The notes under the pieces are model-generated. The model was not told where the DNA came from, did not search any database, and saw only the letters and a program-made list of their open reading frames with translations. From the NCBI RefSeq assembly GCF_025464955.1, contig NZ_JAODNM010000146.1, positions 1 to 64,000 on the forward strand: a stretch of 64,000 bases of DNA, written 5' to 3'. The translations under genes were made by a program, and so were the position numbers. The stretch is from Amycolatopsis sp. (lineage in GTDB: Bacteria > Actinomycetota > Actinomycetes > Mycobacteriales > Pseudonocardiaceae). Positions 1 to 8,019 of the stretch are shown here, in pieces. Each line of letters opens with the position of its first letter. Within the stretch, counting starts at the first letter, position 1.

Positions 1-1
1 T

Positions 2-127
2 CATTCGGATTGGTCGATGCGGATGGTGGACGGGGTGCCGGAGTTCATCCCGCCGAAATGGCTGGATCAGGAACAGAAACCGATCCACAACACCGCACAC
101 GACCGGCCCTACGAGCACGCGGCCTGA
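2..127 (+). CDS. C-terminal end of a DUF222/HNH endonuclease-type protein (partial)
   Basis: An open frame enters from the left edge and stops at 125-127, leaving 41 codons. The tail reads W-S-M-R-M-V-D-G-V-P-E-F-I-P-P-K-W-L-D. It matches the extreme C-terminus of the complete DUF222/HNH protein at 33509-34756 (W-E-V-R-M-G-G-D-G-R-P-D-F-I-P-P-D-Y-L-D), so this is very likely a paralogue truncated by the window edge. In this family the segment follows the HNH nuclease domain. Nothing can be said about whether the missing part is intact. Confidence 0.7.
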   Translation, partial: HSDWSMRMVDGVPEFIPPKWLDQEQKPIHNTAHDRPYEHAA

Positions 128-223
128 TTCGGGTGGACCGCTGGCCATGGTGACGACGACCGTCACCACGGTCGGCGGGGGCCTGCCCGGAATCAGCCGT
201 GACTTGCGAGCTGACGCTCAGTA

Positions 224-239
224 CTTGGTCTAGACCACC
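224..239. promoter_or_regulatory. DasR-type operator (dre site)
   Basis: CTTGGTCTAGACCACC contains the perfect 12-bp palindrome TGGTCTAGACCA and matches the known DasR-responsive element, A(G/C)TGGTCTAGACCA(G/C)T, except at the edges. DasR is the GntR-family repressor of N-acetylglucosamine and chitin genes in streptomycetes and relatives. The site lies about 110 bp upstream of the chitinase start at 351. The second chitinase in this window has two such sites. Confidence 0.8.
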
Positions 240-350
240 CGATCGTCGGTAGGCACCCGCCGGGGGCGCGTCTATGTTGGGCCGACCGGCCGCGTTCTCG
301 CTGGACCACTGTTCTCGCTGGGTTACCGTGCTTCGAGATGGGAGCTGGGT

Positions 351-1406
351 ATGTTCGGTCGAATATCACGCGCGCTCGGAATAGCCGTGGCAGTAGCGCT
401 CGCCGTGCCAGTGGTCGTCACGGCGCCGGCGCAGGCAGCCCCGCAGGCCGATACCTGCGCGGTGAAGTCGCGGCCCGCGGGCAAGGTGCTGCAGGGGTAC
501 TGGGAGAACTGGGACGGCTCCGCGAACGGCGTCCACCCGCCACTGGGGTGGATCCCGATCACCGACTCCCGCATCGCGGCCCACGGCTACAACGTGCTCA
601 ACGCGGCGTTCCCGGTCATCCGCTCGGACGGCACGGTCCTGTGGCAGGACGGCATGGACGCCACCGTCAAGGTCGCGACCCCGGCCGAGATGTGTCAGGC
701 CAAGGCGGCCGGCTCGACGATCCTGATGTCGATCGGCGGCGCGGCCGCGGGAATCGACCTGAGCTCCAGCGCGGTCGCGGACAAGTTCGTCGCCACCATC
801 GTGCCGATCCTCAAGGCGTACAACTTCGACGGGATCGACATCGACATCGAGACCGGCCTCGTCGGCAGCGGCAGCATCACCACTCTGTCCCCGTCGCAGG
901 CGAACCTCGAGCGCATCATCGACGGCGTGCTTGCCAAGATGCCGTCGAACTTCGGCCTGACCATGGCCCCGGAGACGGCCTACGTCACCGGCGGCAGCAT
1001 CACCTACGGCTCGATCTGGGGCGCGTACCTACCGATCGTGAAGAAGTACGCCGACAACGGCCGGCTCTGGTGGCTGAACATGCAGTACTACAACGGAAGC
1101 ATGTACGGCTGTTCCGGAGATTCGTACTCCGCGGGCACGGTCGCCGGCTTCACCGCACAGACCAACTGCCTCAACAAGGGACTGGTCGTCGGGGGTACCA
1201 CGATCAAGGTTCCTTTCGACAAGCAGGTACCCGGCCTGCCCGCCCAGCCCGGCGCCGGTGGCGGCTACATGTCCACCGGCCTGGTCTCCCAAGCGTGGAA
1301 GACCTACGCCAACGGGTTGAAGGGCCTGATGACCTGGTCCCTCAACTGGGACGGGTCGAAGAACTGGACCTTCGGCGACAACGTGAAGTCCCTCCAAGGG
1401 CGCTGA
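351..1406 (+). CDS. Secreted GH18 chitinase, single domain
   Basis: Exported glycoside hydrolase of 351 residues that should cleave beta-1,4 bonds in chitin. A signal peptide covers about residues 1-29 (R-A-L-G-I start, hydrophobic core, A-Q-A before the mature A-P). The family 18 signature DGIDIDIE lies at 160-167; E167 is the expected proton donor and D165 the residue assisting the substrate acetamido group. Other family 18 landmarks are the S-I-G-G strand near 124-127 and W-S-L-N-W near the end. There is no carbohydrate-binding module, unlike the chitinase at 30617-32575. GGGAG lies about 7 nt before the ATG. The dre site upstream implies chitin/GlcNAc control. Convergent with the VOC gene, only 9 bp apart. 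Confidence 0.92.
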   Translation: MFGRISRALGIAVAVALAVPVVVTAPAQAAPQADTCAVKSRPAGKVLQGYWENWDGSANGVHPPLGWIPITDSRIAAHGYNVLNAAFPVIRSDGTVLWQDGMDATVKVATPAEMCQAKAAGSTILMSIGGAAAGIDLSSSAVADKFVATIVPILKAYNFDGIDIDIETGLVGSGSITTLSPSQANLERIIDGVLAKMPSNFGLTMAPETAYVTGGSITYGSIWGAYLPIVKKYADNGRLWWLNMQYYNGSMYGCSGDSYSAGTVAGFTAQTNCLNKGLVVGGTTIKVPFDKQVPGLPAQPGAGGGYMSTGLVSQAWKTYANGLKGLMTWSLNWDGSKNWTFGDNVKSLQGR

Positions 1407-1415
1407 ACCCGGCGC

Positions 1416-1826
1416 TCAACCCCGCGAGCTGATCTGCTGAACCGCCCACGCATTGCCGTCCGGATCGCTGAAGTAGCAGAAGCCGACGTTGTCCAGTTCA
1501 CGCTTCTCCAGCACGGCGCTGTCGCCGTCGTGGCCGAAGGCCGTGACCTCGGAGACCTCGACACCGCGGCCGATGAGCTCCGCCCTCGCGGCCCGCACGT
1601 CCGGCACGACCAGCTGCATGCCGTTGAGCGACCCCGGCACCATGGTCGTGACCGTCCCGATGACGATAGAGCAGCCGGACCCGGGCGGCGTGAGCTGCAC
1701 GACCCGGTAGTCCTCCCCCATCGCATGGTCGTGGTCCAGCCGGAAGCCCACCTTCTCGACATAGAACGACTTCGCTCGATCCACATCGGACACCGGCACG
1801 CACAGCACTTCGAGGGTCCAGTTCAT
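1416..1826 (-). CDS. VOC-superfamily (glyoxalase/bleomycin-resistance fold) protein
   Basis: A 136-residue protein with two beta-alpha-beta-beta-beta modules of the vicinal oxygen chelate fold. The first covers about 1-60 (V-P-V-S-D-V-D-R-A-K-S-F-Y start) and the second about 65-132, ending F-S-D-P-D-G-N-A-W, the usual last strand of glyoxalase-like proteins. The substrate cannot be predicted; members include glyoxalases, dioxygenases, epimerases and antibiotic-binding proteins. The ATG at 1826 gives the standard length; longer readings run into the shadow of the dehydrogenase gene upstream. It follows that gene on the same strand after 37 bp, so they may be co-transcribed. Confidence 0.85.
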   Translation of the reverse strand: MNWTLEVLCVPVSDVDRAKSFYVEKVGFRLDHDHAMGEDYRVVQLTPPGSGCSIVIGTVTTMVPGSLNGMQLVVPDVRAARAELIGRGVEVSEVTAFGHDGDSAVLEKRELDNVGFCYFSDPDGNAWAVQQISSRG

Positions 1827-1863
1827 ACCGGCGAGCCTATCCACAGAACCGGGCAGTGGTGAA

Positions 1864-3036
1864 TCAAGCGGCAGGGAATCGAGCGGTGATGGCTTCGAGT
1901 TTGCCGTCGACGATGAGCTGCGCGGCCGTCCGGACGGTGACGCCCCGGCGTTCGGCGAGGTCGAGGGCCTTCGTGACGAGGCCGCGCAAGGAAGAGCGCA
2001 CCTTTGCTTCGGCTTCCGCTGCGTCCGCACCGATATCCCCGAACAACGTCCACCACCACCAGGCGTTCGTCGCGGAGTTGGCCAGGAAGTCGGGGACGAC
2101 GCGGACACCGCGTTCGGCCAGCCGCGCCTCGGCGTCCGGCCGCACCGGCATGTTCGCCGCTTCGACGATGAGCTTCGCAGTGACCCGGGATTCGTTGGCC
2201 ACATCGACGCAGTACGACACCGCGGCCGGCACCAGCAGATCGCAGTCGACGTCCAACCACGCGTCGCGACCGAGCTGACGGTCGCCGTCGGCGAGCCGCG
2301 ACCGGTCGATCTCGCCATGCGGACCCCGAGCGCGAAGCAGGCGTTCCACGTCTAGGCCGTCGGGATTGGCGATCGTCCCCTGGGCATCCGCCAGCCCGAC
2401 GACCGCGACACCTGCCTGCGCGAGGTAGCGGGCCGTCGCGCCTCCCATCGACCCGAAGCCCTGGACGACGGCCCGGACAGTTCGAGGATCGACGCCGTCG
2501 TGGTCGAGCACGGCGAGTGCCGACTCGGCGACGCCGAGACCGCCGACGAGTTCCGGCAGGCTGACGCCATCGACCTCGATCGCGAACGCGTCGGCCAGGC
2601 GTCGGCGCGCTTCGGTGGGGTCATCGAGCAACGGGTAGATCGCCTGGATCGAGCTGGTGAGGCCGAGTTCGGCGACTACCTCGTCGATCGTGTCCTGGCG
2701 GACACCGAGGTCTTCCCCGGTGGTCCAGTACTGCTCGATGATCGGCCGGACCGCGGCCAGGAACCGGCCGAGCATCGCGCGGGCGCCGGGGTCCTCAGGA
2801 CCGCAGTCGATGCCGCCCTTGGCCCCGCCGAGCGGAACATAACGGCCTGCCGGGTCGTAGTGCAGGGCTTCCTTGCGGGTCATCCCCGCGGCGAGGCCCC
2901 GCACCTCCTCCAGCGTGCAGCCCGCGCGCATGCGCAGGCCACCGCTGGAGACGCCTCGGACCAGGCGATCGATCACGACGAAACCCTGGCGCTCGGTGAC
3001 CGGGTCGTTCCAGGTGAGGTGCAGGTACGGAGGCAC
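1864..3036 (-). CDS. Glu/Leu/Phe/Val dehydrogenase family protein
   Basis: NAD(P)-dependent oxidative deaminase family, 390 residues. The substrate domain contains P-L-G-G-A-K-G-G-I at about 68-76, where K73 is the expected catalytic lysine. The Rossmann domain follows with G-F-G-S-M-G-G near 200. The second half carries N-E-S-R-V-T-A-K and E-A-A-N-M-P, as in glutamate and leucine dehydrogenases. The choice between amino acids cannot be made by eye. The start is GTG at 3036, 20 bp after the upstream gene's stop. A perfect 18-bp palindrome fills that gap and may control this gene. Confidence 0.85.
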   Translation of the reverse strand: MPPYLHLTWNDPVTERQGFVVIDRLVRGVSSGGLRMRAGCTLEEVRGLAAGMTRKEALHYDPAGRYVPLGGAKGGIDCGPEDPGARAMLGRFLAAVRPIIEQYWTTGEDLGVRQDTIDEVVAELGLTSSIQAIYPLLDDPTEARRRLADAFAIEVDGVSLPELVGGLGVAESALAVLDHDGVDPRTVRAVVQGFGSMGGATARYLAQAGVAVVGLADAQGTIANPDGLDVERLLRARGPHGEIDRSRLADGDRQLGRDAWLDVDCDLLVPAAVSYCVDVANESRVTAKLIVEAANMPVRPDAEARLAERGVRVVPDFLANSATNAWWWWTLFGDIGADAAEAEAKVRSSLRGLVTKALDLAERRGVTVRTAAQLIVDGKLEAITARFPAA

Positions 3037-3038
3037 CC

Positions 3039-3056
3039 CGCGACACTAGTGTCGCG
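3039..3056. promoter_or_regulatory. Perfect 18-bp palindrome between two genes
   Basis: CGCGACACTAGTGTCGCG is a perfect palindrome filling the gap between the stop of the luciferase-like gene (3057) and the GTG of the dehydrogenase (3036). Its loop-free symmetry looks more like an operator for a dimeric repressor, for instance of the TetR family, than a terminator. It would sit on the ribosome-binding region of the dehydrogenase. No TetR gene is adjacent, so the role is an inference. Confidence 0.45.
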
Positions 3057-3908
3057 TCAGAAGACGACGTCGGCGAGCCGGGCCACTTCGTCGAGGTCAT
3101 CGAGCGTCGGGTTGAAGATCAGTTCGTCGGCGCCGATGGCCTCGAACTCCTTGACGGCGGCCCTCACCGCGTCGGGCGAGGTGCGGACGGTCGACGCGAT
3201 AAAGTCTGCCCCTTCGCCCATATTGCTGTAGTAGTCCCGGACATTGCCAACGCCCTTGTCGGTGTCGCCGAACGCGTAGTACGCGATCGCGACGAGCCGA
3301 GGCGACCCTTCACGACCGGCCTTGGTCCACGCTGCACGCGCGCCGTCGAACGCCCCGGACACCATCTCCGCCGGCATCGACCCGCCGACGTAGCCCTCGC
3401 CCCACCGAGCCATGCGGTCGAGCGCGGCTTCGGCGAACCCGCCGAACATGAGCGGCACTTCGCGCGTGCCGGCCGGGACGCCGGGGTTGTCTCCCCCGCC
3501 GACCGGGCCGCCTGTCCAAAAGTCGCGGTACACCTCGAGGTCGTGGTCCAGCCGCTTGCCGAGGCCCTTCGGCCCGGCGCCTTCGGCGACGAAGTCGTCC
3601 GGCCGCCCGCCGATCCCGAGCCCGAGCGTGAGCCGACCACCGGAAACACCGTCGATACCGGCGGCTTCCTTCGCCAGGAGCTCGGGCGGCCACACGGTGG
3701 CGAGCAGAACGTTGCTGAACAGCCCGATCGTCCTCGTCGCGCCGGCCGCGGCGGCGAGCGCCACGGTGTCCATCACCCCCGGATAGGCGATGCGGCCGAC
3801 CGTCCCGAGGGTCGAGAAGCCGGCTTTTTCGGACTGCGACGCCCATTCCGGGATGACCGAGGCGCGGAGGTCGCGGACCTGGTTCGGAATTCCGATGCCG
3901 ATTTTCAT
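3057..3908 (-). CDS. Luciferase-like (LLM-class) flavin/F420-dependent oxidoreductase
   Basis: A 283-residue TIM-barrel protein of the bacterial luciferase-like family, which uses FMN or coenzyme F420. Signs are the N-terminal M-K-I-G-I-G-I-P-N strand, S-G-G-R-L-T-L-G-L-G-I-G near 100-110 (the cofactor-binding segment), V-P-L-M-F-G-G and the C-terminal G-A-D-E-L-I-F-N-P. F420 use is common for such proteins in actinomycetes but is not proven here. The ATG at 3908 has AAGGAG about 9 nt upstream; earlier starts run through the non-coding gap. It lies between a hydrolase gene and the amino-acid dehydrogenase on the same strand. Confidence 0.85.
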   Translation of the reverse strand: MKIGIGIPNQVRDLRASVIPEWASQSEKAGFSTLGTVGRIAYPGVMDTVALAAAAGATRTIGLFSNVLLATVWPPELLAKEAAGIDGVSGGRLTLGLGIGGRPDDFVAEGAGPKGLGKRLDHDLEVYRDFWTGGPVGGGDNPGVPAGTREVPLMFGGFAEAALDRMARWGEGYVGGSMPAEMVSGAFDGARAAWTKAGREGSPRLVAIAYYAFGDTDKGVGNVRDYYSNMGEGADFIASTVRTSPDAVRAAVKEFEAIGADELIFNPTLDDLDEVARLADVVF

Positions 3909-3970
3909 GGAAGAGGTCTCCTTGGCGAACGTTGACGATCTTGCCGCCAACGTACTCCGCCGTGCGGCGG

Positions 3971-4768
3971 TCAGCCGTTCAGGAACCCCGCCAGGATCGG
4001 CACCAGCACCGCCGGCGGCACGACGTGCGCGAAGCCGTCCACCATGCCGAACCGGGCACCCTGAATCGCCTCCGCGAGCCGCCTTCCGGCGTCGATCATC
4101 CACTCGTCACTCGCCCCGCCGGCCAGTACGAGCGCGGGCACGGTCACCTTCGACGCTTGCTCGGTCGGGGTCGCGCCGCCCCGCGCGGCCTCACCGACGA
4201 GCTCGAGGTCGTACCGGATGGTCAGCGCGCTCGACTGGATCCCCGGGTCCTGGCTCATCGGGACGGCGTACTCCGCCGGAGTGTCGGTCATGACCAGGAA
4301 CCGCTCGACGGCCTCACGACGGCGGTCCTGGGTGAGCAGATCGAGGATCTCGTCGGTCTGCTTGGTGAGCCCCTCCTGTGCCGCGTCGTCGACGGTCACG
4401 AAAGGCGGTTCGTGCAGGACGATCTTCGTGAAATCGAGTCCGCGTGCCGCCGCGTAGAGGGTGAGTGCCGCGCCGGACGAATGCCCGTACACCGCCGCCG
4501 ACCCACCGGCCGCTGCCAGAATCGCGGCGAGGTCCTCGATCTCCCGCTCCACCGCGTACGGCGCGATGTCGCCGCTGTCGCCCCGGCCGCGCCGGTCGTA
4601 GTTGTACACGGTGTAGTGCTGCGCCAGGTTGTCGGCGAGCGGACGGGTCACGGCGCGGTTGCAGAGCGCTCCGCTCACCACGATCACCGGCGGCCCGTCG
4701 CCCAGCCGGTCGAACGCGATGGTCGTGCCGTCGGCCGAAGTCACCCTGTCCATGATGTCGCTGTCCAT
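3971..4768 (-). CDS. Alpha/beta hydrolase
   Basis: A 265-residue alpha/beta hydrolase. The nucleophile elbow is G-H-S-S-G near residue 95; the acid is probably the D of the G-G-A-S-D segment near 215 and the catalytic His lies in G-F-A-H-V near 245. The oxyanion region is V-S-G-A near 31. AAGGAG lies 7 nt before the ATG at 4768, which decides this start over the in-frame ATGs at 4753 and 4828. No signal peptide, so it should act in the cytoplasm. The family covers esterases, haloperoxidase-like enzymes and others; the substrate is unknown. Confidence 0.85.
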   Translation of the reverse strand: MDSDIMDRVTSADGTTIAFDRLGDGPPVIVVSGALCNRAVTRPLADNLAQHYTVYNYDRRGRGDSGDIAPYAVEREIEDLAAILAAAGGSAAVYGHSSGAALTLYAAARGLDFTKIVLHEPPFVTVDDAAQEGLTKQTDEILDLLTQDRRREAVERFLVMTDTPAEYAVPMSQDPGIQSSALTIRYDLELVGEAARGGATPTEQASKVTVPALVLAGGASDEWMIDAGRRLAEAIQGARFGMVDGFAHVVPPAVLVPILAGFLNG

Positions 4769-4906
4769 GATGTCGCTCCTTGTGTGCTGCTTCCGGGTGC
4801 TTACGCCGGTAGTCGAGGCACTTTTCACGGATTCGACATCGATCGCGCAGGTTCTTGAAAAACTTCAGCCGGAGACACTGGGCCGGGGACTCTCACGCGG
4901 AGACTT

Positions 4907-5518
4907 TCACAGAGTGGTGTCACGACCGAGGTAGGCCACAGAGTCCGCACCCGGAACCGGGATCTCGGTGAAGCCGAGCCGGTCGTAGAACGCCCGCGCG
5001 TTCGTGTTCTGCCGTCCCATGCACAGGTGCACGCGGTCGACGCCGGCCGCGCCGAGAGCAGACAGGAAGGCGGCCACCAACGCCCGGCCGTGCCCGCCGC
5101 CCTGGGCCTCCGGAAGCAGGTCGATGTGGAGATGCGCGGGGAACGCGGCCACCTCGGGAACGACCATCCGGTCCGGGTTGTGCAGCAGGCTCACCATGAA
5201 GTCCGACGGAGTCGCTTGAACCCGCGGAAGCGGGAATTTTCCGCTGACAGCGGGTAGCCACTCCTCGCGGAAGCGCTTGACGAACGTGGGGGTGTCCGCG
5301 GTGCCCAGGATGTAGCCCACCGCGCGCTCACCGTCATCGAGGACGTACGCCAGTTCCGGCTCGAACTCGACGTACGGCCACGCGAACACCGTCGGCATCA
5401 GGTCGAGGTCGGGGTAGAGCGCGCCGGAGTCGCTGCCGTTGTCGGCGGTGCGCACGCAGATGTCGCCGACGGCGGCACGATCGGTCGCGCGGTAGGGGCG
5501 GATGACGGGCTGGGCCAA
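4907..5518 (-). CDS. GNAT-family N-acetyltransferase
   Basis: A 203-residue acetyl-CoA-dependent acyltransferase. The acetyl-CoA loop is in L-P-E-A-Q-G-G-G-H-G-R-A-L (about 136-148), the Q/R-x-x-G-x-G/A motif of GNATs. The C-terminal N-A-R-A-F-Y-D-R-L-G-F is the typical last helix and strand. The overall pattern resembles the acetyltransferase-like domain found in bacterial relatives of O-GlcNAcase C-termini. The start is an unusual TTG at 5518, chosen because GAGGAG lies 6-7 nt upstream and M-A-Q-P-V-I-R-P-Y is the expected first strand. The acceptor is unknown. Confidence 0.85.
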   Translation of the reverse strand: MAQPVIRPYRATDRAAVGDICVRTADNGSDSGALYPDLDLMPTVFAWPYVEFEPELAYVLDDGERAVGYILGTADTPTFVKRFREEWLPAVSGKFPLPRVQATPSDFMVSLLHNPDRMVVPEVAAFPAHLHIDLLPEAQGGGHGRALVAAFLSALGAAGVDRVHLCMGRQNTNARAFYDRLGFTEIPVPGADSVAYLGRDTTL

Positions 5519-5568
5519 GGCGACTCCTCAGGGTGAGAACGCCTCAATGATAGTGACGAGCCGCGCTG

Positions 5569-6651
5569 TCAAGACCGGCGAGCGGTGGCCTGGAGCGCGA
5601 TCTGTCTGAGCGTCGACGCCGTCTCCGTCGGCAGGTCGGCGGCGGCGAGCGCGCGCAGCGCTTCCCGGCAGCGCGTGGTGATCATGTGTTCGACGGTGTC
5701 GCGGGCGCCGGTGTCGTCGAGGATCATGCGGACACGGGCGGCGTCGGTCTCGCTCGGTTCCGGCCCGGCGACGCTTCTTCGCAGGTGCTCCTGATCCGAG
5801 TCGGAGGCCCGTTGCAGCGCGAGCGCCATCAACACGGTTTGCTTCGCCGGTCGGACGTCCGCCGAACCTGGTCCGCCGAACACGCTGACCAGGTCCTCCC
5901 TCAGTTGGAACGCTTCACCCACCGGCAGCGCGAACGCCGTCAGCGAAGCCCGCAGCCGGTCGTCCGCGCCGCCGAGCGCGGCACCAAGATGCAGCGGCCG
6001 TTCGATGCCGTACTTGGCAGACTTGTAGCGGGCGATCTGCAGTGCGCCGTCGACGTCGGTGCTCAGCCGTCCGGTCGCCAGCAGTTCCAGGTACTGCCCG
6101 TACATCACCTCGGTGCGCATCACGTTCATCACCGGCAACGCGGCGCGCAGCTGGGCCGACGTGAGCCCGGCGCCATGCAGGATCTCGTCGGCGTAAACCA
6201 GCGCGACGTCCCCGAGCAGCCCTGCCGCGTTGAGCGCGAGTTTGGCCGCTTCGGGCCGTTCGTGGTGGTGGGTGGCCAACGCGCGGTGCACGGTGGGCAC
6301 CCCGAGCCGGGTATCGCTGTCGTCGACGATGTCGTCGTGGATGAGGGTGAAGGCGTGCACCATCTCGAGTGACGCCGCGGCGCCGGCCACCGCGTGTGAG
6401 TCACCGTGCCCACCCCCGGACAACCCACCCGCCGCCTGCCAGCCGAGGACGCACAGGCGCGGCCGGAGTCGCTCGCCGCCGGTGAGCACCAGCGCCCGCA
6501 GGCGGGTGAGGATCCCGCGAACGGACGGGTGCGCGGCGTTGCGGCTCTTGGTTTCGAGGAAGGTCGACAGCACCCCGTCGACCTCACGCTCGACATCTTC
6601 GAGGACACCGGTGAAGGTGTGTGCTGTCGTCGTGGTCATAGTGTTGATCAT
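5569..6651 (-). CDS. Polyprenyl (geranylgeranyl-type) diphosphate synthase family protein
   Basis: A 360-residue all-alpha isoprenoid diphosphate synthase that would condense allylic diphosphates with IPP. G-G-E-R-L-R-P is present before the first Asp-rich motif H-D-D-I-V-D-D (near 110), which is intact. The second Asp-rich motif is changed: F-Q-L-R-E-D-L-V-S-V-F-G instead of the usual D-D-x-x-D or D-D-L-L-G. The downstream G-K-P-x-G-x-D-x-R loop is shortened to a D-V-R-P-A-K-Q-T segment. These changes may alter chain length or chemistry. The start is ATG 6651 or ATG 6639; the long upstream extension is a frame shadow. Divergent from glgM. Confidence 0.85.
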   Translation of the reverse strand: MINTMTTTTAHTFTGVLEDVEREVDGVLSTFLETKSRNAAHPSVRGILTRLRALVLTGGERLRPRLCVLGWQAAGGLSGGGHGDSHAVAGAAASLEMVHAFTLIHDDIVDDSDTRLGVPTVHRALATHHHERPEAAKLALNAAGLLGDVALVYADEILHGAGLTSAQLRAALPVMNVMRTEVMYGQYLELLATGRLSTDVDGALQIARYKSAKYGIERPLHLGAALGGADDRLRASLTAFALPVGEAFQLREDLVSVFGGPGSADVRPAKQTVLMALALQRASDSDQEHLRRSVAGPEPSETDAARVRMILDDTGARDTVEHMITTRCREALRALAAADLPTETASTLRQIALQATARRS

Positions 6652-6864
6652 CAGCCCAAATGCGTGGTTCGGACCGAAAGTGCACGCGTGTGGGCGACGT
6701 CGAACGCAGTCCGCGGAGATCGATCCGGCGAGTTTCCCACTGGATGGACCAGCACTGAGTGGACTGGTCCGAATCAGTGACCATCGAAGACTCGGCACGG
6801 CTGCCGGGAAACAACCCGCCAACCATGCTGCATTCCTTGCGCCGCTGCCCGTAGGGTTCCGACC

Positions 6865-8019
6865 ATGAAGATCGGCCTGCTCACCCGGGAGTACCCGCCG
6901 GACGTCTACGGCGGTGCCGGGGTGCACGTGGAATTCCTCGCCCGCGAACTGCGCGCGCTCGTCGACCTCGACGTCCACTGCTGGGGGGCCGACCGCGAAG
7001 GCGCCCACGGGCACACGGACGCGCACAGCTACCGCCAGCCCGCGTTCGCGACCATGGACATCGCCGTGTCGATGGCGGACGCGCTCGCCGGGCACGACCT
7101 CGCGCACAGCCACACCTGGTACGCCAACTTGGCCGGGCACCTCGCGAAGATGACCTACGGCATCCCGCACGTGATCACCGCGCACTCGCTCGAACCGCTG
7201 CGGCCGTGGAAGGCCGAGCAGCTCGGCGGCGGGTACCGAGTCTCGTCATGGATCGAGCGCGACGCTTTCGAGTCGGCCGATGCGATCATCGCCGTCAGCG
7301 GGGGCATGCGCCGCGACGTCCTCGAGGCGTACCCGGCGGTGCCGCCGGACCGGGTCCACGTCATCCACAACGGCATCGACACGCAGCTCTACCAACCCGA
7401 TCCGGCCACCGACGTCCTCGAGGCCCACGGCATCGACCCCGGACGGCCCTACGTCCTGTTCGTCGGCCGGATCACCCGCCAGAAGGGCGTTCCGCACCTG
7501 GTCCGCGCGGCGGCGGCGCTCGACGAGGGCACCCAGCTGATCCTGTGCGCGGGCGGCGCGGACACCCCGGAGCTCGACGCGGAGTTCCGCGGGCTGGTCG
7601 CCGAACTTGAGGCGAAACGCACCGGAGTGCACTGGATCCCGGAAATGCTCCCGCGCCCGCAGGTCGTCCAACTGCTGACGCACGCCGCGGTCTTCGCGTG
7701 CCCGTCGGTGTACGAGCCGCTCGGCATCGTCAACCTGGAGGCGATGGCCTGCGGTACCGCGGTCGTCGCCAGCGATGTCGGCGGCATCCCGGAGGTCGTC
7801 GACGACGGCGTCACCGGATTGCTGGTGCACTACGACGAGAACGACACCGCGGCCTTCGAAGCGGATCTCGCCGCCCGGATCAACGAACTGGTCGGCGACC
7901 CGCGCCGATCCACCGAGATGGGCGTCGCCGGACGCGCGCGCGCCGTGAAAGAGTTCGGCTGGAGCGCGATCGCCGAACGGACGGTCGCGCTCTACGAGTC
8001 CACCAGGAGGACCGTGTGA
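6865..8019 (+). CDS. glgM: GT4 glycogen synthase / alpha-maltose-1-phosphate synthase
   Basis: A 384-residue GT-B glycosyltransferase. Actinomycete GlgM uses ADP-glucose, made by the next gene, to form maltose 1-phosphate for GlgE or to extend glucan. The N-terminal domain begins M-K-I-G-L-L-T-R-E-Y-P-P and carries the G-G-A-G glycine loop. The C-terminal domain has F-V-G-R-I-T-R-Q-K-G and P-S-V-Y-E-P-L-G-I-V-N-L-E-A-M-A, the donor-binding motif with the paired acidic residues of GT4 enzymes. Length and motifs are typical. Its stop overlaps the GTG of glgC by 4 bases, indicating translational coupling. Confidence 0.93.
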   Translation: MKIGLLTREYPPDVYGGAGVHVEFLARELRALVDLDVHCWGADREGAHGHTDAHSYRQPAFATMDIAVSMADALAGHDLAHSHTWYANLAGHLAKMTYGIPHVITAHSLEPLRPWKAEQLGGGYRVSSWIERDAFESADAIIAVSGGMRRDVLEAYPAVPPDRVHVIHNGIDTQLYQPDPATDVLEAHGIDPGRPYVLFVGRITRQKGVPHLVRAAAALDEGTQLILCAGGADTPELDAEFRGLVAELEAKRTGVHWIPEMLPRPQVVQLLTHAAVFACPSVYEPLGIVNLEAMACGTAVVASDVGGIPEVVDDGVTGLLVHYDENDTAAFEADLAARINELVGDPRRSTEMGVAGRARAVKEFGWSAIAERTVALYESTRRTV

